A stretch of DNA of 42,805 nucleotides from Planctomycetota bacterium (GTDB lineage Bacteria; Planctomycetota; Planctomycetia; Gemmatales; Gemmataceae). The stretch is from assembly GCA_021807595.1 (NCBI GenBank), contig JAKBCS010000030.1, positions 1 through 42,805 on the forward strand. Direction: 5' to 3'. Below the pieces are notes generated by a model that did not search any database, was not told the origin of the DNA, and saw nothing but the letters and a program-made list of their open reading frames with translations. Position 1 is the first letter of the stretch; every line of letters starts with the position of its first letter. Below, in pieces: positions 1 to 9,528 of this stretch. Made by a program: the position numbers and the translations under genes.

Positions 1-580
1 TCTTCCCCTCACCCCCAACCCCTCTCCCCCTCCGGGGGAGAGGGGAGCTTCTGGGACAGACTCTAAGACGCACGACTAAGAGTCTGTTCCGAAAGCTCCC
101 CTCCCCGCTGAGTACAGGGGAGAGGGGAGCTTTCGGAACAGACTCCAAAAGCGCGCCTGCTTACGATGTCTCAACAAGAAAGCGAAGGCGGAAAGTATCG
201 CACGATAAACGACGCACTTAAAGAAGCTCGTCCGTGAGATACCGTTTACGTTGGTGCCATTCCTCTGGAAAGCGTCGCTGCTTGGAATGGGGACCGCACT
301 CGGAGAACGAGAACCTTGGCCAAGTCGGATTGAATCTCGGATTGAAAACCGTCGCCTCATACCCAGCCGCGAGGGTTCCTGCCTTCGTTCCTTCCAGAGC
401 TTGTCATTGCACCCCCCTCGCCCCGATCCCTCTCCACTCGAGTACCGAAGGCGAGGGGCATATTGGAGAGGTTCTCCGCACGATGTCCGACCGTGAGACG
501 GCCTTCGACTTCCGGTTTCGTTCTTCTCATGCGAAGAAATTGACTATCCCTTTGCGCACCGCTGCCGTACACTGGAACGC
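1..580. other. Repeat-rich gap with no credible gene
   Basis: No open frame here shows a recognisable domain or sensible composition. The stretch holds the end of a palindromic repeat copy at the left edge (about 1-65), a complete copy at 80-145, and a decayed copy near 414-458, where a 9-bp inverted repeat (414-422 with 450-458) flanks an ACTCGAGTAC centre. The remainder up to the permease start at 581 would have to carry that gene's promoter, but no convincing box was seen. Confidence 0.6.
80..145. repeat. Palindromic repeat with 24-bp perfect terminal inverted repeats
   Basis: Positions 80-103 and 122-145 are exact reverse complements, each starting from the outside with GAGTCTGTTCCGAAAGCTCC. 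The centre contains the GAGTAC word flanked by C-rich and G-rich runs. Related copies lie at 19669-19805 and 30852-30985, and a partial one at the left edge of the window, where about 40-64 reads GGGGAGCTTCTGGGACAGAC. Repetition, terminal inverted repeats and purely intergenic placement suggest a non-autonomous miniature element or a REP-like family. No transposase is present. Confidence 0.8.
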
Positions 581-2101
581 ATGAAACCTCCGTCTTCTTC
601 GCCGTCGTCGAGTCTGGTGCGGGGCTTGGGGCCGTTGATGGCGACGGCTCTGGTCGTCGGCACGGTCATCGGCTCTGGCGTATTCAAAAAACCGGCCAAA
701 ATTGCCGAGGAGATTTCGCACTTCGGCCTGGTCGCACTCCTGTGGATACTCGGCGGCGCGTTGGTTCTGGTGGGCGCTTTGGCCTATGCCGAGGTAACGG
801 TGTTGCTGCCTCGCGCCGGAGGCAACTACGTCTTTCTGCGCGAGGCGTATGGCCGATTGGCTGGCTTTCTGTGGGGTTGGGTCGATTTCTGCATCATCCG
901 TTCCGCTTCGCTGGCCGCTCTCGCCACCATCTTCACCGAATCGCTCCACGACATTCTTCGCAACGAGGCGTTTCAGCGCGCGGTTGGGTTGCCTTCCGAC
1001 ACGCATCTCGGATTCTGGCCGCAGCGCCTCGTCACCGTGTCGATCTTGGCGGCCCTGGCAGGGGTGAACATTCGTGGCGTTCGCTGGGGCGGCGTCGTTC
1101 AGTTGGTCATCACTCTCGTCAAAGTCGGCTCCTTGCTGGCCATCGCCCTGTTGCCGTTCGCGGTCCTCGTCGGTTGGATGTCGTCGCCGACTCGACCCAA
1201 TTTTGACTATTTACATCCGGTTTGGCCGGACGATTGGCGTTCGGTGTCGTTGGGCGGTCTCGGCTCCGCGTTCCTCGGCGTATTGTGGGCGTATCACGGT
1301 TGGCAAAACCTCGCTCCCGTGGCCGAAGAGGTGCGCCGACCGCAACGCAATCTGCCCTTGGCTCTACTGGGCGGCGTCGCGCTCATCATCGCCCTGTATC
1401 TCGGCGCGAACCTGGCCTACTCGCTGGTCGTGCCGCGCGACGAACTGGCCAAGCTCGGACAGACGACGGTAGCGACCGAGTTCAGTTTGCGCTTGCTGGG
1501 ATCACTCGGGGCGGCGGCGGCATCGGCGGCAGTCATGGCCTCGGTCTTCGGCGCGCTCAACGGGAATCTCCTGGTTGGCCCGCGCCTTCTGTATGCGATG
1601 GGCGAAGACGGTCTGGCTCCGCGCCGCCTGCGCGAAGTTCATGCGCGCTATCGCACGCCCGCCCTGGCCATCGCCGTTCTCGCCGCATGGTCGAGCCTTC
1701 AGATTATCACGGTGGCCTTTCTGACCTGGATCGGCGCGTTGGAAGAGAGTAAATCGCACTTCGATCGCTTGACCGATTTCGCCATGTTCGGCGCGGTCAT
1801 TTTCGAGACGTTGGCCGTCGTGTCGATCTTCGTCTTCCGCCGTCGCTATCCCAATGCCGAACGTCCGTATCGCTGTCCCGGCTACCCATTCGTCCCGGCT
1901 CTGTACGTCGTTCTCCCTGCGTTTGTGCTGGTCAATATGTTCGCCCACCAGAAGGTGGAAGCGTTGGCGGGTGTCGGATTCATCGTTCTGGGCGCGGTCG
2001 TTTACGGCGTCTTGGGTTTGGGAAGGAAGCGGCCAATTGTCGAGGGTACATGCGAAGCCGATCTCCTGGGCAAGAAGACAAACGGTCAATTGCGATTTTA
2101 G
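581..2101 (+). CDS. APC-family amino acid permease
   Basis: A 506-residue integral membrane protein of the amino acid-polyamine-organocation superfamily, expected to take amino acids across the inner membrane. The first helix carries the family signature GTVIGSGVFKKP (residues about 27-38), the unwound substrate-binding segment of APC transporters. About twelve hydrophobic segments follow, with the helix 6 region (LGVLWAYHGWQNLAPVAEEVRRPQRN) resembling the LAT/YfnA branch. Length fits the family. No clear ribosome-binding site precedes the ATG at 581; an in-frame ATG at 638 is possible but would cut off the residues before helix 1. The substrate cannot be read from sequence. The stop at 2099-2101 directly abuts the next frame, so it is probably co-transcribed with the ceramidase-like gene. 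Confidence 0.9.
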   Translation: MKPPSSSPSSSLVRGLGPLMATALVVGTVIGSGVFKKPAKIAEEISHFGLVALLWILGGALVLVGALAYAEVTVLLPRAGGNYVFLREAYGRLAGFLWGWVDFCIIRSASLAALATIFTESLHDILRNEAFQRAVGLPSDTHLGFWPQRLVTVSILAALAGVNIRGVRWGGVVQLVITLVKVGSLLAIALLPFAVLVGWMSSPTRPNFDYLHPVWPDDWRSVSLGGLGSAFLGVLWAYHGWQNLAPVAEEVRRPQRNLPLALLGGVALIIALYLGANLAYSLVVPRDELAKLGQTTVATEFSLRLLGSLGAAAASAAVMASVFGALNGNLLVGPRLLYAMGEDGLAPRRLREVHARYRTPALAIAVLAAWSSLQIITVAFLTWIGALEESKSHFDRLTDFAMFGAVIFETLAVVSIFVFRRRYPNAERPYRCPGYPFVPALYVVLPAFVLVNMFAHQKVEALAGVGFIVLGAVVYGVLGLGRKRPIVEGTCEADLLGKKTNGQLRF

Positions 2102-2125
2102 ATGTGCCATAAAGTGGAGGCCGTC

Positions 2126-3490
2126 GTGCATAGCACCTGTTCATTGCTGCTCCTGATAACCTCTTCGTTCCCCGCGGAAGAGCCAAAGCGAGCCGAGTGG
2201 AAGGCGGGCGTGGCCGTGAAGGTTATCACGCCGGATCGCCCCATGTGGATGGCCGGCTATGCCAGCCGCGACAAACCCGCCGAAGGCAAGCTGACCGAAC
2301 TGTACGTCAAGGCGTTGGCCTTGGAAGATCCGCGCGGCCAACGGTTCGTCTTGCTCACGAGCGATCTCGTCGGCATTCCGCGTTCGTTGTCCGAGCCGGT
2401 CGCCGAAGCCGTCCGAAAGCGCGTCGGGTTGCCGCGCGAACGGCTCATGCTCACCGTATCGCACACGCACTGCGGTCCCGTCCTCCGCGATTCGCTGCAT
2501 ACGATGTACGACATGCCGCCCGATGAAGCGAAGAAGGTCGGTCCCTACACCGATAAACTCCAGGAGACGATGAGCGACGCGATCGTCCGCGCGCTCGACG
2601 ATTTGAAACCGGCTCGACTCTCTTTTGGCAAGGGCACGGCGCGCTTTGCCGTCAATCGCCGCAAGCCGACCGACAAGGGCTTTATCAATTCTGCTTATCC
2701 GGAGGGCCCGGTCGATCATGCCGTGCCGGTGTTGACCGTCGAGACGGCGGAGGGGAAACTGCGCGCCCTCGTTTTCGGCTATGCCTGCCACAACACGACG
2801 CTGTCGTCCTACCAATGGTGCGGCGATTACGCCGGCTTTGCCCAGAAACGGCTCGAAGACAGGCATCCCGGCGTCACGGCCTTCTTCTGGATGGGCTGCG
2901 GAGCGGACGCGAATCCGCTGCCGCGCGGCAAAGTGGAGCTGTGCCAGAAGTATGGCCGCGAGTTGGCCGACGCCGTCGAGGATGTCCTCGCAGCCCGTCA
3001 GACTTCCATCGTCGGTGCGGGGGCGGCTAAGTATGCCACCGTCGCTCTACCCTTCGAGACGATTCCCGGCCGCGACAAATGGGAGGCGGATCGCCGTAGC
3101 AAGACCTTCTCCGTTCGCAATCGCGCCGACCATTATTTGAAACTCCTCGATTCCGGCAAGAAAATCGACCGTCAGTATCGCCATTATCCCGTACAAGTGT
3201 GGCAACTCGGCGACTTGACGTGGATCGCGTTGGGAGGCGAAGTAGTGGTCGATTACTCGCTGCGCCTTCAGCGCGAGTTGGGTCGCGATCGCCCCTTGTG
3301 GGTTGCGGGTTACGCCAACGATGTCATGGCCTATATCCCGTCGCAACGCGTCCTTAAGGAAGGCGGCTACGAAGGCGATACGTCGATGATCGTGTATGGG
3401 ATGCCGACGAAATGGGGACCGGAGGTCGAGGATAAGATTGTCGGCAAAGCGCGAGAACTAGCGCGGGCGGCGCGCGGCGGCGCGAAGTGA
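2126..3490 (+). CDS. Secreted neutral/alkaline ceramidase-like protein
   Basis: Matches the N-terminal catalytic domain of neutral/alkaline non-lysosomal ceramidases, zinc amidases that cleave N-acyl-sphingosine. Visible family features are an early G-V-A-V-K-V-I-T-P segment, the zinc-site motif SHTHCGP, and a second histidine in YACHNTTL followed by GDYAG. The protein is about 454 residues, shorter than characterised ceramidases (about 650), because the C-terminal immunoglobulin-like domain is missing; this short form is common in planctomycete genomes. The frame is open from ATG 2102, flush with the permease stop, but GTG 2126 has GGAGG at 2116-2120 and gives a clean signal peptide (HSTCSLLLLITSSFPAEE), so I prefer it. 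The true substrate is uncertain; many such planctomycete proteins are annotated only by homology. Confidence 0.85.
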   Translation: MHSTCSLLLLITSSFPAEEPKRAEWKAGVAVKVITPDRPMWMAGYASRDKPAEGKLTELYVKALALEDPRGQRFVLLTSDLVGIPRSLSEPVAEAVRKRVGLPRERLMLTVSHTHCGPVLRDSLHTMYDMPPDEAKKVGPYTDKLQETMSDAIVRALDDLKPARLSFGKGTARFAVNRRKPTDKGFINSAYPEGPVDHAVPVLTVETAEGKLRALVFGYACHNTTLSSYQWCGDYAGFAQKRLEDRHPGVTAFFWMGCGADANPLPRGKVELCQKYGRELADAVEDVLAARQTSIVGAGAAKYATVALPFETIPGRDKWEADRRSKTFSVRNRADHYLKLLDSGKKIDRQYRHYPVQVWQLGDLTWIALGGEVVVDYSLRLQRELGRDRPLWVAGYANDVMAYIPSQRVLKEGGYEGDTSMIVYGMPTKWGPEVEDKIVGKARELARAARGGAK

Positions 3491-3511
3491 TTCACGGAGG
3501 ACGTCTGGAAA

Positions 3512-4870
3512 CTATTCCACCAGTCCGAAGATGCGTTCGCTGGCGACGGGCTGGCTGCCGCTAGAGACATAAACGGAACCGGATACGGAAAGGGTATCGG
3601 AGACGATTTGCCCTCCCATCACATTGGCCGGGTTCTTGCTGGACAGCGAGACAGGGGCATGGGGTGCGTATACGGTCCCGGCGAGATTTACGCTGCCGTT
3701 TCCATTGAGGCTTATGGTCGGCCCCGGAGCGGTCGGAGTCCCTGCCTGTTGAAAAATACCGACGCCGCGATATGTGCCGCTGCTGGGTGGAATGAGGGAT
3801 ACTTTTCCGGTGCTGGACAAGTTGACGGCGGCGGTGGCGCTGCTCCATTCGTTGAAAATCATCACTCCGGCCGTCTCGCCGGGGGCCGTCATCACGGAAC
3901 CGCCCATCAATACCTGCAATCCCGTGGTGCCTTCCAAAAAGTAGATCCCTGGGGAACCGTCGGTGTTGGCGTGCAGAATCACCGTCGCCGAGCCGACGAC
4001 GCGGATGCCGCCGGAATAGATGCCTGGGTAGAGATTCATCGTACCGCTGCCAACGAGGAGATTCGTGGCTTTTGTCGTCAATCCCAATGAGGTGGAATTG
4101 GGAACGGGTAGGAATCGCAACGGATCGGGGATAGAGGAAATCGTCTTGATCGTGGGAGAGGTGCCGCCCAACCCGTGGAGTTCCGAGAGAATGCTGCCCA
4201 ATCCGGAGGACGCGCTCGCCGTCACGTTAAACTGGGATGCAGTTATTCCCGTCGAACCTGCCAGCGAAAGGATGGACGAGCTATTGGAGTTAACCGTCAC
4301 ACCGGCGCTCGTTTGGAGGCTGGACAACAGGCCGACCTGAATCGAAGGCGCAAAACTGGTGTTCATCGTGACCACCGAATTGTTCGACAGCGGGGTGGTG
4401 CGTCCGCGCGCCACGGCTCGCGCGACGACCGGCGTCGTCCCCGCGCCGAAAATCCCAGTGAACAAGTGGCTGGCGTTATACTGGACGATCACTTCGATGT
4501 AGCCTGCGGGGAGAGGTAGGCCGACATTGGGGCCCCCTTGATAATTCTGCGGAGACACACTCACGGTGACAACGGATTGCACGCCGTCGTTGGTGTAGCC
4601 GTTGGCGGAGGCCGTCGTCAACGCGCTGGCCGTCGCGGTGCCATTGGGGTCGGTTCCTTGATTGGCAATATAGTTGGTGAAGAGATCGGCCGCGCCTGCT
4701 AAAGCAGCTGCGTCCGCGCCGGCCTGAACGTGACGCCGTGCTTCCATCAGCGTGCCGCCGTCGACGACCAAGGCCACCACCCCGGCCAGAACCGATAGAC
4801 TCAGTACGGTTAACGGCAAGACGCCGCCGCTGCGCGGGCGGTGGAAATCCCTACTGAGAGAATACCCCAT
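3512..4870 (-). CDS. TadG-like protein with C-terminal repeat-rich beta domain
   Basis: A 452-residue protein. Residues about 10-60 are a TadE/TadG-type N-terminus: a short basic stretch, one membrane helix (VLPLTVLSLSVLAGVVALVVDGG), then the ARRHVQAGADAAALAGA segment typical of TadG-like Flp pilus assembly proteins. The remainder is rich in Ser, Thr, Gly, Asn and Val with short beta-forming repeats (NLAGTVYAPHAPVSLSS, GGQIVSDTLSVSGSVYVSSG), resembling the DUF7305/polymer-forming-type domain that often follows this N-terminus. A GGGGGGAG run precedes the ATG with good spacing. It converges on the ceramidase-like gene (21-bp gap) and diverges from the haem protein gene. No tadA, tadB, tadC or flp gene is nearby, so a pilus role is inference; it may be a cell-surface protein. 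Confidence 0.8.
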   Translation of the reverse strand: MGYSLSRDFHRPRSGGVLPLTVLSLSVLAGVVALVVDGGTLMEARRHVQAGADAAALAGAADLFTNYIANQGTDPNGTATASALTTASANGYTNDGVQSVVTVSVSPQNYQGGPNVGLPLPAGYIEVIVQYNASHLFTGIFGAGTTPVVARAVARGRTTPLSNNSVVTMNTSFAPSIQVGLLSSLQTSAGVTVNSNSSSILSLAGSTGITASQFNVTASASSGLGSILSELHGLGGTSPTIKTISSIPDPLRFLPVPNSTSLGLTTKATNLLVGSGTMNLYPGIYSGGIRVVGSATVILHANTDGSPGIYFLEGTTGLQVLMGGSVMTAPGETAGVMIFNEWSSATAAVNLSSTGKVSLIPPSSGTYRGVGIFQQAGTPTAPGPTISLNGNGSVNLAGTVYAPHAPVSLSSKNPANVMGGQIVSDTLSVSGSVYVSSGSQPVASERIFGLVE

Positions 4871-5134
4871 TCGTCTCCCCCCACTCTAGCCGAGCGAGAT
4901 GTCAATACGGAGCCATCGTCCGAAGGCATTGTCGAGCGCATCGCAACCCATCGAAGAATCGTTGCAAGCCTAGAGTACAACCTGTAGCGCGTCAAATGGA
5001 CGGACGAAGCGAGCAACTGCTTATTCCGTAGCGAACGAACCCGTCCCCTTCTTTCTTCTTGATCCCCTGTTCTCGATCCTCTATCCTCAAATCCATTAGC
5101 CGCCGAGATCGTTTTCACGTTTCACGAGGATCGT
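4871..5134. promoter_or_regulatory. Divergent intergenic region
   Basis: A 264-bp gap between the divergently transcribed TadG-like gene and the PVC-type haem protein gene. It must hold both promoters, but I could not identify convincing -35/-10 or -24/-12 pairs by eye. The plus-side gene has a GAGG just before its ATG. Confidence 0.4.
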
Positions 5135-8100
5135 ATGCGTTCCGTCACTCTCCGAGCCGCCTTCCTGCTCCTGCCCCTCGTCGTCTCGATCGCCACGCTT
5201 CCAACGAATGCCGAGCCGAATGTCGCCTCTTCTCCGCACCGTTCGCCGGAGGAGGAACGCAAACTTTTTCGTCTGCCGCCGGGATTCGAGATTCAACTCG
5301 TCGCCGCCGAGCCGGACATTCACAAGCCGCTCAATCTCGCCTTCGACGATCGCGGTCGATTGTGGGTGACGGATACCATCGAGTATCCGTTTCCGCCGCC
5401 GCCGGGAAAGAAATCGCGCGACAGTGTGAAGATCCTCGAAGACTTCGGCTCCGACGGACGCGCTCGCAAGATCACGAGGTTCGCCGACGATCTCATTATT
5501 CCCATCGGCGTGCTACCCCTGCCGGCTGCCAAGCCGCAAGACGCCCTGGTTTTCAGCATCCCGTCGATTTATCGTCTCCGCGACAGCAAGGGCGGAAGAC
5601 ACGCCGATAGCCGCGAGGTGATGTACACCGAGTATGGCCGGCGGGATACCCACGGCTTGACGGGGTCGTTTACCTGGGGGTTCGACGGTTGGATTTATGC
5701 CGTTCACGGTTTCTCGAACGATTCGACCATTAAGGCCAAGGACGGCAGTTCGATTCACATGCAATCGGGCAATACCTATCGCATGAGGCCCGACGGAAGC
5801 CACATCGAGTATTTCACGCACGGACAGGTCAATCCCTATGGGATCGCCTTCGATCCGCTCGGCAACTTGTACTCCGCCGATTGCCATACCCAGCCGATCT
5901 ATCAACTGTTGCGCGGCGGGTGGTATCCGAGCTTCGGGAAACCGCACGACGGCCTCGGCTTCGCCCCGGAAATGTACAGCGGCTACACGGAATCGACCGC
6001 CGTGGCCGGTCTCGCCTATTACGCCGCCGATAACTTTCCGCCCGATTGGCGCGACAGCGCCTACGTCGGCGATGTCGTCAGTCGCCGCGTCAATCAGTTT
6101 GCCATCGAATGGCACGGATCGAGTCCCAAAGGAATCCTCAAGCGATTCCTTGAGTCCGACGATCCGTGGTTTCGTCCCGTTCACGTTAAACTTGGACCCG
6201 ACGGTGCCTTGTATGTAGCCGATTTTTATAATCGTATTATCGGACATTATGAAGTGCCGCTGACTCATCCCGGACGCGATCGGGACAGCGGACGCATCTG
6301 GCGCATCGTCTACAAAGGAGACAAGCCCGCGGAGCGAGCGAAGGGCTATGGCACACCCGCCCCGCGCACCGATTGGACGACGGCGAGTGTGGCCGAACTT
6401 ATCGAGGATCTAGCCCATCCAAATTTAATGGTGCGCATCCACGCCACCAATCAACTCGTCGAACGCATTCATCCGTCCGAAGCGCAAGCGAAAAACCAAG
6501 ACCGGCAGGCTCTGCGCGATTTGTTCTCGTCGAAAGAAGCAAATGCCTGGAAGTGGATTCATGGCCTGTGGGTTCTGGAACGCATCGCAGCTGGGGGAGA
6601 ATCGCTCTTGGAGGAAGCGGCACACCACAAGGATCGCGGGGTGCGCGCACATGTGCAGCACATCCTCAGCGAGAGGACGAGGTGGACGCGGGGACAGCGC
6701 GATCTGGCGTTGGCCGCACTGAAGGACGCCGATGCCAACGTTCAGCGCGCCGCCGCCGACGCCCTTGGCCGACATCCCGACGCCGACAAGAATCTGCGCC
6801 CTCTTCTCGATCTGCGCCATACTGTGCCGAAAGACGACACGCATCTGTTGTACGTCGTTCGCATGGCCCTGCGCGATCAGTTGCGCACCGCCGACGGATG
6901 GAAGACACTGATGGGCGAAGGCCTGAGCGGACGCGATGCCTATGCCATCGCCGATGTCGCGCTAGGCGTTCCGAGGGAGGAATCCGCCGCCTTTTTGATG
7001 CGCCACCTTCGCAAATACGGCGAAAAAGACGACGTACTAATGCGTATGGTGCAGCATATCGCCCGCTACGGCGACGAGTCGTCGACGACGGCGTTATTGG
7101 CATTCGCGCGCGATCGCCAGCCCGAAGCGCAAGCGAGGGACCACCGCCATCAGCTCGCTCTGTTCCGCGCCATGCAGCGTGGCACGCAAGAGCGAGGCGT
7201 CGGATTGTCGGAGCCGGTTCGCCTCTGGGCCGTCGCGCTGACCGAGCGCCTGCTCGCTTCGAAAGCCGGTGCCGAAATTGAATCCGGCATCAAGCTGATC
7301 GGCGAGTTAAAGCTGAAAGATCGTGGGAAGGATCTGGCGGATCTGGGACGTCGCCCCGGCGCTCCGCTGGGACAGCGCAAGGCTGCCGTGGAGGCATTGG
7401 CCAATCTCGATGTCCGACAAAATGCCACGGTGTTGGGATCGATTTTGAGCGATGTGGCCTCGCCTCCGGCACTGCGCGAGGAGTGCATCAAGCTGTTGGC
7501 TCAGGCGAATCAGAATGCGACTCGCGCGGAGTTGCTCAAGTTCTTGCCGACTGCTCCGGCGCGCTTGCAGACATCGATCGCCGTCGGCTTGGCCACCAGT
7601 CCTGCGGGAGTGGAACAACTGCTCGAAGCGGTGAAAGCCGGCAAGGCTTCGGCGCGTCTGTTGCAAGATCCCACCGTGAAGCCGCGACTGGATGCCAGCC
7701 GTCTGCCGCGCTTAAAGGAACGCCTCGCCGAACTGACTGCCGGTCTGCCTCCGGCGGGCAAAGACATGCAAGACCTAATTCAACGCCGCCGTCAAGGATT
7801 TACCAGAGCGAAAAAGGATCTGAAGCTCGGCGAGGCCGCCTTCATCAAGAACTGTGCCAATTGCCATCAAGTCGCCGGCCAAGGGGCCAAGATCGGCCCG
7901 CAGCTCGATGGCGTCGGCGTGCGCGGTCTCGATCGCCTGCTCGAAGATGTACTCGATCCGAATCGCAACGTCGATCAGGCGTTTCGACAAACGGCGCTCA
8001 CCTTGAAAAACGGACAGGTTCTATCCGGTTTATTACTCAAAGAAGAAGGCGAGGTTTTGGTTTTGGCCGATTCCCAAGGCAAGGAAATCCGCACCTCTAA

Positions 8101-8245
8101 AAACGCCGTCGACGAACGCAGCGTCTCGCAAGTCTCCCCGATGCCCGGCAACTTCGCCGAACAAATCCCGGAGGGCGAGTTCCACAATCTGTTGGCGTAT
8201 CTGCTGACCTTGCAGAGTAAAGCGGAGAAGCCGATGGGGAAATGA
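5135..8245 (+). CDS. PVC-type secreted haem-binding protein with beta-propeller, HEAT repeats and C-terminal cytochrome c domain
   Basis: A 1036-residue exported protein of the planctomycete/verrucomicrobial family annotated as membrane-bound dehydrogenase plus haem-binding domain. A signal peptide (RAAFLLLPLVVSIATLPTNA) is followed by a six-bladed-propeller-type region (about 45-390: PPGFEIQLVAAEPDIHKPLNLAFDD, NPYGIAFDPLGNLYSADCHT, LGPDGALYVADFYNRIIGHYE). An alpha-helical HEAT-like region spans about 420-870. The C-terminal haem domain has CANCH at 907-911 and a probable axial Met at 1003 in SPMPGNF. Family members are thought to act in periplasmic oxidation or polysaccharide-related metabolism, with substrate unknown. 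Start: GAGG upstream of ATG 5135. It appears monocistronic; 8246-8455 carries only small imperfect hairpins. The family call is secure, the reaction is not. Confidence 0.92.
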   Translation: MRSVTLRAAFLLLPLVVSIATLPTNAEPNVASSPHRSPEEERKLFRLPPGFEIQLVAAEPDIHKPLNLAFDDRGRLWVTDTIEYPFPPPPGKKSRDSVKILEDFGSDGRARKITRFADDLIIPIGVLPLPAAKPQDALVFSIPSIYRLRDSKGGRHADSREVMYTEYGRRDTHGLTGSFTWGFDGWIYAVHGFSNDSTIKAKDGSSIHMQSGNTYRMRPDGSHIEYFTHGQVNPYGIAFDPLGNLYSADCHTQPIYQLLRGGWYPSFGKPHDGLGFAPEMYSGYTESTAVAGLAYYAADNFPPDWRDSAYVGDVVSRRVNQFAIEWHGSSPKGILKRFLESDDPWFRPVHVKLGPDGALYVADFYNRIIGHYEVPLTHPGRDRDSGRIWRIVYKGDKPAERAKGYGTPAPRTDWTTASVAELIEDLAHPNLMVRIHATNQLVERIHPSEAQAKNQDRQALRDLFSSKEANAWKWIHGLWVLERIAAGGESLLEEAAHHKDRGVRAHVQHILSERTRWTRGQRDLALAALKDADANVQRAAADALGRHPDADKNLRPLLDLRHTVPKDDTHLLYVVRMALRDQLRTADGWKTLMGEGLSGRDAYAIADVALGVPREESAAFLMRHLRKYGEKDDVLMRMVQHIARYGDESSTTALLAFARDRQPEAQARDHRHQLALFRAMQRGTQERGVGLSEPVRLWAVALTERLLASKAGAEIESGIKLIGELKLKDRGKDLADLGRRPGAPLGQRKAAVEALANLDVRQNATVLGSILSDVASPPALREECIKLLAQANQNATRAELLKFLPTAPARLQTSIAVGLATSPAGVEQLLEAVKAGKASARLLQDPTVKPRLDASRLPRLKERLAELTAGLPPAGKDMQDLIQRRRQGFTRAKKDLKLGEAAFIKNCANCHQVAGQGAKIGPQLDGVGVRGLDRLLEDVLDPNRNVDQAFRQTALTLKNGQVLSGLLLKEEGEVLVLADSQGKEIRTSKNAVDERSVSQVSPMPGNFAEQIPEGEFHNLLAYLLTLQSKAEKPMGK

Positions 8246-8455
8246 GTAGGTTGAAAGGATATGGTTCGGAATAACTTCCCGAACGAGCGGTTCGTCAAGG
8301 TGGGACGAGGTGCGAGTTCCACCCTGCAAGACTTCGAGCCGCGAACGCCGACTACGGAACTGCCTCCGAAAGTTGAGAATGGAAATACGCTAGGGATGAA
8401 CGCGGGATTCTGTGTACAGGGTTTCATCCACGGCTAGTTCTCTCAACGGGGACAG

Positions 8456-9481
8456 ATGGTGGCTACCGTTCCTCGGTTCGCCCTTTCACCTCCCCCTCTT
8501 CCTTGCGTCCCGAATCGCCGAATGGACGGCGTGCCATCGGCGAAGTGCATACGATTGACCCGAACCCGCGCGAATGCGTACAATACTCGTCTGGATTCCT
8601 CCTCGAACCGGCGAACCGTCTCGAACGGAGCGCTCGTCGCCTATGCAAAGGGCCTGTCCTTGATCCTCTTGGTTTTTTTCTTTCCCCTGGCCGTTTATCT
8701 CCTCCTTCTCGGCCTGCTGAATCGTCGCCGCCATTCGTTGCTCGTTTCGGGCATCTGGGATGGCGTTGGTCTGATATTCGGCCTGTCCGGATTCTTGTTA
8801 TTCGCCGGCCCGGCCGTCCTCAGTGCCACCAACGAGCGCTCGCGGATGTTTTGGCTCTTGAGCAAGGGCGATGCACCGCTCGGAGGGGCCGACGGTGCCT
8901 GGCAATTCTGGATCTTTTTGTCGATCCTCTACTTCGCGCTGGTGGTGGGTGGAGTAACCTTTTATTTCTGGAGACAGCGGCGCGTCACCGCCGTCTACAA
9001 CGCCGATCCGAGACAGATCGAAAACGCCTTGGTTGATATTTGCGAGCGACTCGAACTTCGGCCTCTACGTTCCGGCGGATTGTTCCTCTTCGGCTTGAAG
9101 GGAAACTGGACGGAAGCGCGAGACGGATCGAACTTCTCGCGCTTGCAGGCTCCCCACTACTTCTCGGCCTCCACCCATGCCGTGCAGGGCGAGATTTCCT
9201 CCACATCGCCCAATCGAGCGTTCGACCGCGTCTTGTTGGAGCAGACCAGCATCCTCGAAGTAGATGCTTTCCCGTTGATGAACCACGTCACGCTGCGCTG
9301 GGATCCCGTCAATTCACCGTTGCGGGAGACGGTGGAGAACGAATTGAGTCAGCGACTGTCCGAGGTGCCCCCGGCAGATTCCTCGCTCGGAAGTTTGCTG
9401 ATGACGCTGGGTTCGCTGCTGCTGATTTTGGAAGCTGCCGGCGCTTTACTCGTCCTCGCTCTGCGCTACTTGCTGCGCTAG
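8456..9481 (+). CDS. Membrane protein of unknown function, four predicted helices
   Basis: I do not recognise this 341-residue protein. Hydrophobic segments lie at about 64-88, 99-122, 148-172 and 315-340. Between the third and last lies a soluble region of about 140 residues (RQIENALVDICERLELRPLRSGG, then HVTLRWDPV near 280) with no motif I can name. The start is uncertain: ATG 8456 has GGGGACAG close before it, ATG 8522 is in frame, and the first ~55 residues are basic and low-complexity, so the real start may be later. The mature region from about residue 60 is clearly protein-like. It converges on the DUF6807-like gene 47 bp away. A membrane role is inferred from hydropathy alone. Confidence 0.65.
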   Translation: MVATVPRFALSPPPLPCVPNRRMDGVPSAKCIRLTRTRANAYNTRLDSSSNRRTVSNGALVAYAKGLSLILLVFFFPLAVYLLLLGLLNRRRHSLLVSGIWDGVGLIFGLSGFLLFAGPAVLSATNERSRMFWLLSKGDAPLGGADGAWQFWIFLSILYFALVVGGVTFYFWRQRRVTAVYNADPRQIENALVDICERLELRPLRSGGLFLFGLKGNWTEARDGSNFSRLQAPHYFSASTHAVQGEISSTSPNRAFDRVLLEQTSILEVDAFPLMNHVTLRWDPVNSPLRETVENELSQRLSEVPPADSSLGSLLMTLGSLLLILEAAGALLVLALRYLLR

Positions 9482-9528
9482 ACGAACCGGATTGCTCCGA
9501 AGCTCACGCTTCTCCCAGCGGCCGTCCT

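Noticed and set aside
234-584. 116-residue plus-strand open frame near the left edge
   Set aside because: Runs through a decayed palindromic repeat, has no domain and an odd composition, and ends at the permease start; most likely a chance frame.
527-1006. Minus-strand open frame opposite the permease gene
   Set aside because: Arg/Gln-rich shadow of the permease coding strand. The permease has clear family motifs and this frame has none.
1502-2131. 209-residue minus-strand open frame
   Set aside because: Lies opposite the permease 3' half and shows the His/Arg/Asp-rich composition typical of antisense frames in GC-rich genes.
6373-7281. 302-residue open frame inside the haem protein gene
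   Set aside because: Extremely Arg/Ser-rich out-of-frame reading of the HEAT region. The main frame has consistent repeats and a haem motif.
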